Origin: Ailurus styani
Taxonomy: Eukaryota > Chordata > Mammalia > Carnivora > Ailuridae
NCBI GenBank assembly: GCA_002007465.1
Contig: LNAC01001239.1
Coordinates: 147,709-211,708, forward strand
Direction of reading: 5' to 3'
Length of the DNA stretch: 64,000 nt
The position numbers and the translations under genes were made by a program. The stretch's first letter is position 1, and the number at the start of each line of letters is the position of its first letter. Positions 1 through 12,800 of this stretch are shown piece after piece. The notes beneath the pieces are model-generated. The model had not been told where the DNA came from. It did no database searches and saw only the letters and a program-made list of their open reading frames with translations.

Positions 1-1734
1 TGACACGAGGCCTGAGCTGTCTGTGTTTGGACAGCCAGGGTCCGAGGCTCTCTGGGAGAAGCCGTGGTCAGAGGCAGGGAGCAGCCCGACCAACCTCGAG
101 AAGGCTGTGTCCCGTGTTGGGCCCCGGTGAAGCCTGGACTCACAACAAGTGGACGAAGGCATCTGCCTTATAGCCATATGCGCCGAGGCTCTGTCCGCTC
201 ACTGTCCCCCAGGGGCGTCCTCAGAGGGCATAGCACTGGAGGAGGCTCCTGGCTGCCACCCCCGACATTCAGCTGAGAACCGAGTTGGGGACACATGTGG
301 AAGGATGAGCATGGGAAGGTGGGGGCCCCAGCTGGCACCCCAGCTGCAGGCAAGAGTGAGGAGGACACCTGGGGGGACCTTCAACACTGGTCAGCGGGCA
401 GGGTCTGTAGGAGCCAGAAGGACACAGAGGAAGCAGATCCAAACCACGGAGGCCTGGGGGCGTGTGGTTAACAACGTCATGCCCCCCCTTCCACACACGG
501 TACTGAGTCACGCTCCCGGTTCTGCTGCCGCCCTTCCACTCTGGGGACAGGGTGCAGCCGCACAGGACTCCTGGCACCATCTGTACAATTTCCCAGGAGT
601 GTGCAAGGGTCTCAAAATAAATGCGTGCAAGTATTTGATCAAAGTGAGTTCTTCAGCCCTTAATCCTCCTAACACCGGGGCAAGGGGGTGGCACACGGCC
701 CTGGGCGTGTGTGAGGCAGTTCCTCACGGCACGTCCACCCCCCCCAACCCAGTCCCACAAGCTCTATCCCCAAACGGGCCCCCTCAGGGTGAGGACATTG
801 TGGGCGGAGGCTGTGTGCCTCCATCCCTCCACCACCCTCGACGTCTGCCCTGTACCCAAGAAGCCACACCAGGAGGTCACTAGGCATCTGGGCCCCTCGA
901 CAGCTGCCTGCTGAGAACCGGCCATGACACAGGCCCTGGAACCCCGGTCCTCTGCACAACAGCCCAACTGGAGCAGGGGTGTGAGCTCACACGCGATTCC
1001 ACACAAGCCACGGGACCTCAGTGCGCTGTCCATACCGGGTGCCGGGCCTGAGGGCCACATGGTGAGGAGACGGAGGCTCTTCCCTGCTCCCTAGGCCTGA
1101 GGGGCATCTGTTCACCAAGGGAACCGTTAGGGGGAGCAGCCCGTGGATGTGGAGGTGAGCTGTCCACCTACAAGGTCATGTGAGGACCGGGGGCTCCCTA
1201 GCTCGATGGAAGCTGGCTCCAGGCGTGGCTGGAAGACACTGTCCTGCAGACATTGTGTTCAGATGTGACTGGCCTCAAAGCACGGCGACGGGCCAAGGCT
1301 ACTAAACTTGTTGGTTCTAACAGCAGATCCCAGCGAGTGAGCATCGGAGATACAGCCACAGGCCACACGTCCCCCTGCGAGAGGCTCTAGGTCCCGAGAA
1401 CGGGCCTCTTCATCCCAGAATCGCGTGGTTCATAGTGTGGCCCTCGTCACACTGCACCCGCGGCCTGGATGGGCTGAACAGCACGTGTGCCCCAGTGCTC
1501 TGCTGTCCCCCTCACGGCCAGCCAGGCCGCTGGTCTCATGCGAGTTCAGCTTAATGGGAGTGTTGTCCCTCACACAACCCCTCACCCCGCAGTCCTCTTG
1601 AATCCAGCCGCTTGCCCCAAACTGCACCGGAGCTCTCATGACTGTAGGATCTAAGGACCAGAATGGGCTTTACTGTTAATTGCTGGTAACAGGGCGATGT
1701 GCAGCTATCAAGAATGTCACATGAGCAGCAGCCC
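1..1734. other. GC-rich intergenic DNA, no gene recognised
   Basis: GC-rich sequence without SINE or LINE copies that I can recognise. Open frames in it have Pro/Gly/Ala/Arg-rich composition typical of chance frames in GC-rich DNA and match no family I know. It lies downstream of the 3' end of the DNAJB6-like pseudogene. Confidence 0.6.
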
Positions 1735-1747
1735 GGTGTTGTTACGT

Positions 1748-1753
1748 TTTATT
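1748..1753 (-). promoter_or_regulatory. Candidate polyadenylation signal of the DNAJB6-like locus
   Basis: A minus-strand AATAAA lies about 1.27 kb downstream of the terminal stop codon. It is the most plausible 3' end of the DNAJB6-like transcript unit. The assignment rests on position only. Confidence 0.4.
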
Positions 1754-2198
1754 TCTGAAGGTAGCACTGAAAATACAGGACACCTCCATGGGCACGTTTC
1801 CCCAGTAAGCAGTAAACATCAGTGCACACCACCTCCCACCAAAGCCAATCCAAGCCAACTTCCCTGTAACAGTCATCTTAAAATCATAAAGGCTGCACTC
1901 CTTAGTGGCTCTCATGCCCCTGATGCTGGACAGACGGGAGTCCCCAACTCCCCTCTTTCCCATGCAAGTGTGACTTGAGCACGCCCTCATGCTGAGGAGG
2001 GGGCACGGCCCCGGGCAGGGCAGGTGCAGGGAAGGGGAGGGCCATGCAGGGTCCAGTCGGGAGCAGAGGGTTAAGGAGCAGCTGATCATGCAAAGACAGA
2101 AGCTCAGGAAACTGCACAGAATCATGCCCTGCAAAATGTTTGCAAAAGAGTCGATGTTTACAAACTGAAACATTTCGTTCAGCCTCCTTGTTCGTATC

Positions 2199-2233
<35 letters not shown>

Positions 2234-3019
2234 GCCTTGTCCGTTCTTCCCCAGCATGACCCAAACTAAGAGCCAGAGATCACATTTACTCAACAAAATT
2301 CTGTAGGAATCTGTGTATGTGCTAAGAATTAAGGGTCCAAAAAAAAAAAAAGACGGGATTTAGCAAAAATTAAATAATCTTTGAAATCAAGTTCAAGCTA
2401 GAGACTAAAGCTATGATAAACGTAAGGAATGACATTATATCTAAAGTGAGTCACCCTCAGGGCCCCCAGGGGCGTGGCCAGGCCACGTTGCAGAACTGCC
2501 TGAAGGTCTAGCCGCCCCCCCGCCAGTCTGAAGGATGACCACCCTGGCGGCTATGACCCGGTGCATGAGACTGCTTGGCCACCCTGCCCTCCCCTACATG
2601 CTAGCTCAAAGAAATCTACGGCCATGAAGAAAGGAAGTCATTGCGTGAACAAACACTCCCTTATCTGCCTGCACCTGTCACACCTCAAAAGCTCTAAGTA
2701 TCTCAATACCTGGTGGCTGAAGAGCTGAAAAGAAGGAGCTGGGTCCTGAACCACTCCGGGGACACGCTGTCAGATTTAGTGCTGGGAGAAGTGAGGGCAG
2801 TCCGGGCAGGCTCCACACCTGGGCCACCGCCACCCACGACCATCACTTCCTGCTCTTGCCATCCCTACACTGACTCAGGCGTCCCCTGCGTCCACGTGCT
2901 GACAAGATGTGGTCATGGGACAGAGGCAAAGTAGGTGATGCTACCTAATGCGTGCGCAGGACCGCACGGAGCCGGCCCAGGCACCAGCTCGGGTAGCGTG
3001 AGCGTGGCCGCGAGACCAT
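1754..3019 (-). other. Probable 3' UTR of the DNAJB6-like locus
   Basis: This is the stretch between the stop codon of the terminal DNAJB6-like exon and the first convincing AATAAA. It contains a (GT)n run and no recognisable mobile element. UTR status is inferred from its position. Confidence 0.4.
2202..2229. repeat. (GT)n microsatellite
   Basis: An uninterrupted GT dinucleotide run of about 14 units, inside the probable 3' UTR of the DNAJB6-like locus. Confidence 0.95.
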
Positions 3020-3099
3020 CTATTGGTGGCCTTTAGTCGACTTCTTCTTGGATTCCTCTCTCTGCTTCTGCTTCTTCCTCTTGCCACCTTCTTTGAATC
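3020..3099 (-). pseudogene. DNAJB6: DNAJB6-like terminal exon (nuclear-isoform tail)
   Basis: The exon follows a minus-strand acceptor (AG at 3101-3100) and is open to a TAG at 3022-3020. It encodes a lysine-rich tail containing 'GGKRKKQKQREESKKK' and ending STKGHQ. Human DNAJB6 isoform a ends in nearly the same residues (one more Lys, STKGNH). In the family this tail carries the nuclear localisation signal. The split glycine codon (G|GA) matches the family. It is the only exon of the copy with no disabling change, and it is much better conserved than the others. Confidence 0.9.
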
Positions 3100-5628
3100 C
3101 TAAGGAAAAACGGCTCGGCTCGTGAAACACTGCAGAACAGTGGCTGCTTCCCGACTAAGAGGCAAACATGTTTCCAACTACACCCCTGGGTTTAAAAAAA
3201 AAACACACACACACACAGTAAGGTCAGGTCTCCTGCTTTTCTCCAGGCCACACCCAGAGCTCAGGAGAAGCCCTGGCTGCCGTGTTTCACCACACAGCAA
3301 GGCCTCCGACATGGCTCCAAGAGCGTCCCAGGCTCCGACAAGACCACCCTGTGCCCTCACAAGATCCGCAACCCTGCACGGCCCCTGCACCAACCGGGCA
3401 GGGTGGACTCCGCCCCAGGGACGGGCTCCCTCCAGCCCTGACCAGCCCGGAGACCCATCTGCAGGGCAGCCCGGGTGTGGGCTGGGCTTGTTTCTGGGCC
3501 CCCAGGCCTATCACTCCCATGCTTCCTCTGAGGATGAGAACCTCGCATTTCCCCTGGGCTTTGGGCTCCACGTGTGCTTCCGGCGAAGGAGAGACAGGTG
3601 AACACACATCTCCTCAGCCTCTGGAGAGCCCGGCTTCGGTTCTGCAGAGATCATTCAGGACCTTGTGCGGATTGGTCCGAGCGACATGGTGGGCGAACCG
3701 GATCAATATGCCAGCACACGGGCTGATGCAGGTTTCGGGGAAAGACGCAATATCTCAGTGGCCTGGTCACCACGGGACTGGGCCTCAATGCCCCAGGGCC
3801 CCTGAACCTGATAGAAGACATCCTGAAGGCGCCGTCAGGATCTTCAAGGACAGGGCCACAACGTGGGGCCCCTCTCCCGTCCCGATGGGACTCAGATGCA
3901 GCCTGTCAGCATGAGCCACGGGGGCATGATGCTTGTCTTTCTGCAGAACCACAACCCCAGCATGCAGGTCCTCTGTCAGTGAGACGGGGGCTGACAGCCA
4001 ACACACAAGGAGCTCCCAAAACCTGCCCAGGGCTGGGCTAATGGCCTCACCACCTGCGGCCGGGGGGATGCCTGCGAGGGCGGCGTGCTCAATCCGTGAC
4101 AGCACTGAAAGAGACCACACGCACCCCGCAGTCACTCTGTCCTCACACGAGTGATGCAGGAGGCCCTCCGATCCCCAGCCCTTTACCACCTCCCCCTGCA
4201 GCCCGTGCACCTGTGTGTCTCACCTATGGGCCGCGACGCCTGCCAGACACTAAGTCACCCAGGGCCATGTGTACAGAAAAGGTTCCTCAGGGTTTCTGAT
4301 GGGAGGGAGAAGACCAAGGGCTAACCCCGCAGCAGGGCGAGTGGGAGGGCGGGCGGGGGGCTCGCCCACATCAGCGCCCTGAGGTGAATCCAGGAAGGGG
4401 CCCGAACAGCCAGGATCGAGGGGCGCAGGGGATGGAGAGCAGCCTCTGAGGCACCAACCAGGAAAGCAGAGCTGGTGTGGGGATGTGTCAGTGGGTCGGT
4501 TTTCGGCTGTGAGGACACAAAGGAGGTTCAACGAGGTGACACAAGGATGGCCCAACCTGGCCCATGTGGGTCTCCTGTGGAGAATCCTCCACAGGGACTC
4601 GATCCCACGGTGGGCTATCAGGCCAGCAGGGCACAGGCGACAGCCAGCAGCCTCAAAGGAGCTCAGCAGGGAGTGGGGTCCAGAGCCCTCACGTGTGATT
4701 GGAGGCTTGGCTGATTGTGCGGGGGAGACCCTGGCTTCCGACTCGGTGTGGGCATCCCTTCTTAGAGGTGAGGACGGCCTCCTCCCCCCAAGCAGACTCA
4801 ATCGTGGGTAAAATAACCCAAGAAGACAAAGAAGAACCTGCTAATGGGCCACCGAGGGACCGAGGCTCAGGACGCTGGTCAGAGAAAAGTAGGAGAGGTC
4901 CGGTCCCCCGCTGCCCTCCCTGCGCCGCCGGGCGTTCCCTACCGTGCTGTCGTGCCCTATTGAGCCATCACTGGCACAGTCAAGGCTGGGAAGGAGGCCC
5001 CAGAGGAACACGGTGGGGCTGCGGGGCCGACGGCTGGGGCCCCTGACCACCATGCCAGTCACGAAGTCCTAACACCTGACATAGAAGGGACCCTGAGGCC
5101 CCAGGGCACACACCGGGTAGGACTGGGTTCAGTAATGCAGTGGATCCGGGCTGTCCCCAGAGACCAACCGCGGTCACAGCATAGGCGTGGAGTAGCGGCA
5201 CCTCGCTCAAAGTCCCTACTAACCTGCCACGTCTGCACAAGGCATTTCTAAGATGACAACAGATAAATAATGTGGGACAACCTAAAGGAATTTCAGCACA
5301 AATGACAAGATTCTGGGCCCTTGAACCAGGGTACATATTCCACCCAGCAGGTGCCCATCCTGTGCATCTGGAACACGTGAGGGACACCAACCAGCCTGGG
5401 TCATTCATTCGAAGACAGCGACCAGCAGCCAGCAGAGCCTCAAGTTTCCCGGGGAACTACAGGAGGCAAGTTCTCAGAACTGACTGAGAATAAGCAGTTT
5501 CCTGTACCCCAAGCCCCCTCTGTCTACAGGAGCTGCAAGGGCGTTGGGAGCCAAGGGCCTGGTGCTCGGAGAGGGCCCAGGGGAGAGGCCCCACAGGGAC
5601 CGGCCATGGCGGCCGTCTGGAAGCACAC
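3100..5628 (-). other. Intron of the DNAJB6-like copy (part)
   Basis: GC-rich DNA between the terminal and penultimate DNAJB6-like exons. It has a short A-run followed by (CA)n at about 3190-3218. I see no exon, SINE or LINE here. Confidence 0.5.
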
Positions 5629-5899
5629 NNNNNNNNNNNNNNNNNNNNNNNNNNNNNNNNNNNNNNNNNNNNNNNNNNNNNNNNNNNNNNNNNNNNNNNN
5701 NNNNNNNNNNNNNNNNNNNNNNNNNNNNNNNNNNNNNNNNNNNNNNNNNNNNNNNNNNNNNNNNNNNNNNNNNNNNNNNNNNNNNNNNNNNNNNNNNNNN
5801 NNNNNNNNNNNNNNNNNNNNNNNNNNNNNNNNNNNNNNNNNNNNNNNNNNNNNNNNNNNNNNNNNNNNNNNNNNNNNNNNNNNNNNNNNNNNNNNNNNN
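5629..5899. other. Assembly gap (271 N)
   Basis: A run of N. It is flanked on the right by a C-rich tract starting CCCCCCCTGCCCCCA, so the missing piece is probably GC-rich or repetitive. Reading frames crossing it have no meaning. Confidence 1.
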
Positions 5900-8800
5900 C
5901 CCCCCCCTGCCCCCACCCCAAGCCACACCTGTGACACAAACCTCCAGGGGTGTCCGAACCTACCCAAATCCTCTGCTCTGCACCAGGTACGGTGGCAACA
6001 AAGCAAGCTGTCACCAGCCCCATCCCCCCAGGACAAAGCAGTAGCGTGATTTTAGGGACACCCCTTTGGGTGTTAAGGATCTGAACCGGCAGGACGACAG
6101 GACAGCAGCGTGGGGCCGGGACTCCAGGGCCCGGGGACGCAGAGGTCCACGCCCGGGTCGGACAGGTGAGGTGGGCGCAGGGGCTCCACGGGAAAGCAGA
6201 ATCCCTGGCACAGTTTCTTAAAGTATCTGTGTATGAGAGATAAAGCATAGGACAGAAAGGGGGCTCTCCCGCCACCCTGGCATGGCCGGTGCGATCCCAG
6301 AACGGCCGCTTGGACGCCCCGCACCAGCGCCACCAGGCACCCAGGGCCCCTCACGGGAAACTGGTTCAGAGCCCCGCCCCGCGGTCTCGGCGATGAAGCA
6401 CATTAAGTGCACCGTCGGTACCACTAATGACACCGGACTCAAAAGCTGTTCAAAGCGGCCACCAGCGTGGGAGCCAGACGGTCACATTCCGGGAGCCATG
6501 CTCTGCGAGGCCAATGCTCCACGGCTCCTGGCCACGTGCCTCCTTCAAACCCCCCACATGGGAACACAAAGCCAAGTTCAAGGGTCAATTCTAGGCTTTC
6601 ATTCATGATTTTTCTCATGAGTAATTTTAATTTTCCTTCAGAACAGCTCCGTGTTCCCGACGCACTCAGTCGACGTGGGGTCCACACGTGAAAAACACGA
6701 ATCCTTCCTCAACACAGGACTTGGACCATCTCCAGGTGACTCAGAGTGTGCAGCCCCAACGAGCCTCTGTGCCCGGAGGGAAGTGGGCAGGCTGGGCAGA
6801 AGGCCAGGGGCGCAGAGCACAGGAACAGCCACGGCAGTCAGCCTAGACCAGGCCGCCAGCCACTGCCACTCCTCCCCACACTCGACAACCACCCCCCGTA
6901 CCCCCATGCACAGACCCCGCCACTCCCCGCGTTGCAGCTCTCTGCTTTGCCGCCACGTGGGAACCCTTCCAGGAGCAATGAATTCAGTGCCCGAAGAACA
7001 CAGGCAGGCAAGAGAGGGTCTTCAGTGCAGAAGGATCACCTCCCAGAGCTTCCCGGTTGACTCCATGCTCCATGGCCACCGCCAGGTTCCCAGGGGACCC
7101 TCCATCCAGTGGCTGTTTCGGTGTAGAGGTGCCCCAGGAACAAAGTTCCTGACTGTGCACTTGTCCTTAGGAAGAGTCACCCAAGGCTTAGAAATGTGGC
7201 ACAAAGCCACCACAGGACGCACCAAGCCACACTGGAGCACACAGGCTGTCCCGCCCAACGACTGCGTCCAGGTCCCCAACCCAGGGCTCGTGCGGAGCTC
7301 CAGGGCATCTGCCCCGGGAGGAGCCCCAGCCCCCCTTTCCTATTGGCTGACACCCGATCTGCAAAGTTGGACCAGGAGCCACAGGTCTGCGCAAGGATGT
7401 GGAGCATTCTGGGGGCAGGAAGGAGACCCGGGGAGGGGACAGTCTGACTACCCTGGAGGGCCTTTGCCAGCTTTGTGCCTGACTTTGCAATTTTGTGCCA
7501 CATTCTTTTCTCACTTAGTCTGTTGGCTCTTCTTTAGGGCAGCGTAGAAGGTCAACCTAAGTGTCTGGCATGAGCTTACTATCCAATCTGTGTGATTTCC
7601 AGTCTTTAATTTCTTGTGACTTAACCTGGACAAACTTTGAAAGGCCCCATTACTCATGGCAACTCAACAGAAGCAGCAACCACCCGCCCCCAACCCCCGG
7701 AAGGTGCTCTGGCCTTCCCAACCCTGCCAGGGAGGGGAAACGCTCTAGGGATACAAGGAAGCCCCCAGGTCTCTCCACAGCCAAGGGAAAAGGACCAGAC
7801 ACAATGAAAGTCCATCACTGGCAACTTTGGTCTAAGACTTGTGCCAGGGTCAAATCAGTGCCTGGAGGGGACCTGATGGTGCAAACTGACAAAACCATGA
7901 GATTTCAGGTAGATGAGTCAAAAACCCTGGACCCCAGGATTCTCTAGAAGGTCTAATTCCTGCTGCACTTGGCAGGTGGAATCTCGAATCTAGAACAAAC
8001 AAGCAGCTTTGCCTGGGAAGCACGGGTCTCGTTCTGAACTCAGGGTGTGCCCATTGGTACAGCTCTGCTGGTGACGGTCCCGTCCTGCCACATGGACATG
8101 GCTGTCTGCTGAGTAAGACTCAAACAGGGAGGCCCATCTCTGCACCTCATTGTTGGGAACTGGGCGATTGCAACTCAGCACGTAGGTTTATGGTGTCCTT
8201 CCAACCAGACAGACATGGCTCCTTAAGTCACCATTCAAACGGTGACTCATTCAAACAAACTGAATGGACAAGACTGCGCCCTGCCCAGAGACCACTCAGT
8301 ACTGGAAGTGGATAATCAATGCCAGGAAAATGCCCACGTGTCCATTCAAGGCAGAATGAATTCCTTCAGAATTGATACGGCCTTTCCGAGTCCCTCCATT
8401 TGTCATTCAGTTCCACAGGAAAAGGCTAATGTCTCCCAAAGGTCCATCTGTTCGTGTTAGCACTGCTCCGGGCCAGAGCTGGGGGCCGTGTGTGCACAGC
8501 CCCAGTTACACTCTGCTGTGGTTCGAAGCCCCACTACACCTGCAGTCAAGGGGGTGGCACCTTCCTTCTGTCCTCTACAAAACCCTACTGAACACCCCAC
8601 CCTATCTAAGGAGGACCAGGAGGAGCTGGGTGGGGACAACTGCCCAATAGAAAGTTCTGGGGGAGGAAGGGGACAGACCTCCTCCTTCTAATGCCCAGCT
8701 GTGATAGTGTGCTCTGCTGAGGCCCAGAGAGTGAGCCCCGCATGTACCTTCATGTCACCTGACACAGGGGACCGAGGATGGACGTCTTCCGCCACCACAC

Positions 8801-9590
8801 AGCACGCTACGTTCACCGTGCTGCTCCTGGTGGTGATGACCAAGATGGGCACAAATGCGTCAAACTAACGAATAATTCAAACTCATCTGACCTGGGACTT
8901 CAGAAAACAGGTCAAAACTACAGCATGGGCATCCTCTCAGAAATAACCCAGAACTTTCTATGGGGAATTCACTTCAAAGACACATCAGGGCTCTACCAGA
9001 AGTTACAAGCCAAGAAGGCAGAGGAAGGCAGAGCCAGGGCTCTGGAGAAAGGGGTTGTGAACCCCCAGTAATGCTCTGGCTCCACCTGGGAGGAAGGGGG
9101 CAACAGGAGATGCAGGCGAGGCGCTCTGTTCTACGTTTAACCAAGCGCAAGTGGAGACACAAGGGCGAGGAAGCAAATGGAAGACATCCCATCATGGAGA
9201 CCGCAAGGTGCCCGCAGGTTCCTTGAGCAGCTCAGAGCACGTGTCCCGACCAAGTTGCAAGAGCTCAAGCACTAGGTACAATGTGACAAAAGGGGACATT
9301 TAAAGTAAAAACACCTGTCATCCTCTGCTCAAGACAACAAACTCCATACCATTGTGGAAGACGGGCACCCTGTTTTAATTGGATCGATCTCATGGGAGGG
9401 GAGCCGAGAGCAAGGGGCCTCCACCTGCGGCCACCGTGCTCTGAGCATCCTCGTGCACACCCTTCACCCATCGCCCACCCCGCTCAGGTCAGGACACAAT
9501 AGCACAGGAGTGATTTCTGGCCTCTCTGGTCTCGGGAGGGAAGGCTGGTGACCCCGCAGGGAAGCTGCACGGCAGTGTGCCTTTGCACAC
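5900..9590 (-). other. Intron of the DNAJB6-like copy (continued)
   Basis: GC-rich sequence without a recognisable exon, RNA gene or mobile element. It continues the intron between the penultimate and terminal exons across the assembly gap. Confidence 0.5.
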
Positions 9591-9806
9591 CTTCAGAGAG
9601 CACGAAGGAGTCTCAGGGGCTGCCAGTGCCCCGCTGTCTGCCGGGCTCATCCTCCTCTTTTCACATGTGCTGAGACTCGGCCTTGGGCAGGGAGGCCGGC
9701 CTGTGTGACCTCGGTGAGTGGCTGCTGGTGCTGGCTGGCTGGGCGGGCAGCGTGCTCTGGCCTCAGCAGGGACACTCTTCCAGGAGGGCATTCTCATCCA
9801 CCACAC
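9591..9806 (-). pseudogene. DNAJB6: DNAJB6-like penultimate exon, three in-frame TGA
   Basis: The acceptor is at 9808-9807 (TTGCAG) and a usable GT donor at 9590-9589. The frame starts 'GVVDENALLEE', matching human 'GVADDDALAEE'. Further along it has 'GQSTLPAQPA' (human GQNALPAQPA), then 'RPASL' and an acidic KEEDEPG segment (human EEEGEQD). Three in-frame TGA codons interrupt it: one at 9765-9763 just before GQST, one before the acidic segment, and one in place of the Trp of GPWDP. The exon is specific to the long nuclear isoform. Correct phase (G|GT) at the acceptor and residue order make the identity firm despite the decay. Confidence 0.85.
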
Positions 9807-12800
9807 CTGCAAGCCCAGGACAGGTGGGGTCAGCTCACAGGGCTCTGCTCTGGACCTGTCCTGGGTCCACGCTTCTGCAGGAGGACGAGGAAGATGCCGA
9901 GTTCCCCACATGCAATACCAGGGCCTGACCTTAAACTTCAGAGGGGGGTACAGCTGCTCGTTCCCGCCCCTTCACGCACACAAGCGACATCACATGTTGT
10001 CTGGAGAGCACACATCGCTCTGAAATCCGTCGGGGGCCGGACCGCCTGCAACAAATTCGCCAAAATCGACCCAGCGGTTATCACCCTGCAAGGAAAAGCC
10101 TCCAGATGCAGCCTCCCATCCCGTTCCTGGGCAGCCTGGGTTCTAGATCCTGTCCAACTAAGCAGGGGAGCAGTCCGCTCGCTGGCTGGGAGGTGGGGGC
10201 CTGATGGGCCGTCCCCCATCTGCACAGAGCCGAGGCCCCACCTGTGCAGGTCCTCTGTCACCCAGTGACACATCCAAGATGGGACGGTCCTCACTGCTCT
10301 CAAAGTCGTGTGTCTACTCTCATAGACAGAAACAGAAAGCAGTTTTGCACCTTAGATAAACACTAGGAAAAAAATCAGGAAACAAGTTATAGACGTGACT
10401 GAATGATCTCAGAGTTCATTCTCTGAAGGCTCCTCATGACCAGGCGTGGGGGTTAGAGAAAGGTGTCCTCTAGAGAAACCTTAGAGAAAGTTGTCAGTTA
10501 GAGAAAGATGATGCTGTCACCCCGCCCATCTCAGGGAACAACGGACCCGGGGGAGGGGGGTGGTGCTCCCTGAGCCTCATAACCACTCTGCCAAATAGAC
10601 GGAGGTGGAGGCGTCTACCATCCCGGAGCAACCATCACCAGACGCCTAGACAGCAAGTGCACAGGACCGGAGCCCCAGTGAAAGGCCACCTCACTCCATG
10701 CGTAACCTCTGTGCGCACAGCTCTCCCCTGCCCTCGGAGCAGCACTGGCTCCAGAGATGTTCCCGAGACGCAGTGTGTTAGGAGAGTCTGAGGGTTTCCC
10801 ATGACAGGTGTGGGCACACCGCTCAACCACACCAGGGCCGGGCTCGGTGCCAGGCAGACACAGAGCACCTGCCTAGTTTACTCTGGAGACCACGAAAGCA
10901 CTTCTCCCAGACCAGCTTCAGAGCCGCCAGCACCGGCCCCCAAGTCCTGGAGTGACCTTTGCCCTCACACGGGAGCACCGGCCACTGGAGTCATGGCCAC
11001 ACTGGTGAGAGGTGGCAGACTCCGTGGTCTCAGCACCCACTCCAGAAATAGAAATTACTAGACAAACAGGAAGTCTTGGGACAGCCTGCATCACAGGGCT
11101 GACATCGGACAGGTTTCCCAGAGTGAGTCTCTGGCTCCTCAGGGAGCCCCCGGAAATCCCCCACAGCTCTGGGCACACTGGTACCCAACACGTGAGGCCC
11201 ATGTGTTCTGGTCCTTGGACCCTCGGCCCCACGTCCAGTTCTCCCCCGGTTCCACGACCTTGTCCCACCTGCTGGCCAAAACGGACGTGTTAGCTTTGTG
11301 GCCGCTTAAACAGGCAGATCTTCACAGGGAGAGGGAATGCTCGGTGGACCCATGCAAGGGCCTGGGCAGACATTTCCAGAGAGGATCTCTGACCCACTGA
11401 AGGTCTCTCAGAATCAAACCCAGTGACTGAGAAGGGACGGACGCCTGGCCCCGGTAGTCATGTCGCCCTAGGGCGGGAGCCTCAGCCATGGACCACCCCG
11501 TGTCTACGGCAAGAAAGCTATCAGTGGGGACCCTGGAGCAGGGCCAAGGTTAAGGCTGGGGAAGTACTCGGGGGCAGCCCCCCTTTCGGGGGGTCTGTGG
11601 TCTGCTACATGGCATCGTTTTGTTTGTGGCAAGTGCAAGCAAAGTATGGCTCCGAAACTTAAGGTGAAGTCCTCAGGGAGCTAGCGACAAGGCATCATCG
11701 CTGAACGAGGACCTGATGTCAAACCCTGACTTGCAGGGGGAGTGGAGGAGGGCGGGGAGCTAGAACCTCAGTGTCTCCGGGCACCCCACTGCCATGTGCA
11801 CTCAGGGATGTGCCTGTGTCCGGGGCATCCGAGTGGTGGCTGATGGGGTGATCCCAGAAAGCACGACCAGCTCTGTGCCCTGAACATTACCCCTGAAGGT
11901 AAACCGCCCGCCCCTCCCAGCCCCATATCATCACACGTCATGACCAACCGTGGGACACTGGAGAAAATGGCAGCACGAGTTCAGAACACAGTCAGGACCC
12001 CCCCAATTGGGCCTGGCTTCGTGTGCAGCCAGCCTGGATGTGGCAGGAGCACCAGGTGCAGGATGCGTGGGGGGGAACCGCGCCTGTCCCCACTTACTTA
12101 CTACACATCAGGGGCACTCGGATCCGAGTCTCCCCCCGCCAGCCATTCCTGGGCCTGCCAGAGAGGAGGTGGCCTTCTCGACCCGCACATAGGTGACCAA
12201 TCGGATGCCTCTGACCTTTCCCCAAACAGAGCCCAGATACAGCGCCTACTAGCTTGATGATATACAAATGAAAACAAACCTACATAGATAAAAACAGAAT
12301 CACTTTTCCCACATAAGTACAATCCAAGAGGCCTTGATCCTGGCTAATTCTCCAAGGCGGGGGCATGGGGGGAGGGGCAGGGGGAGTGTTAATCCCAGGC
12401 TTCCTCAAATCATGAATACCACCAACACTGAGTGAGAGGATAGACATCTGGAAACGCACTCCTGGTCCAACCAAAGATTCAGTCAAACCTCAGGGCCTGG
12501 TGTGTGTCAGGCGTGGGCGACCAGTGTGGGACACACACTAACAGGACATGGGACCACGACGAGGTCAGCGCCATCCACCTCAGGCTCCGTAAATCCACAG
12601 CACGGCGGACCAATGGCGAGTGAGGGCAAAAATGGGCATGAGAACAGCACAGGGAGTGGCACGGACCAGGATGGATCTGGGATGGAGGACAGACTGGCCA
12701 CGGAGAGGCATGGGACATAACAGGAATACACAGGCATCACGGATCCTCAAATGTTCCCTAAGCTAATGGGGTCCCAGAGTGGTTCTCAACAAGCCAATGA

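Noticed and set aside
149..883. Long open frame of 244 codons in GC-rich DNA
   Set aside because: Low-complexity Pro/Gly/Arg composition, overlapping frames on both strands, no domain and no splice or promoter context.
5457..6275. Open frames spanning the assembly gap
   Set aside because: Their length comes from the run of N.
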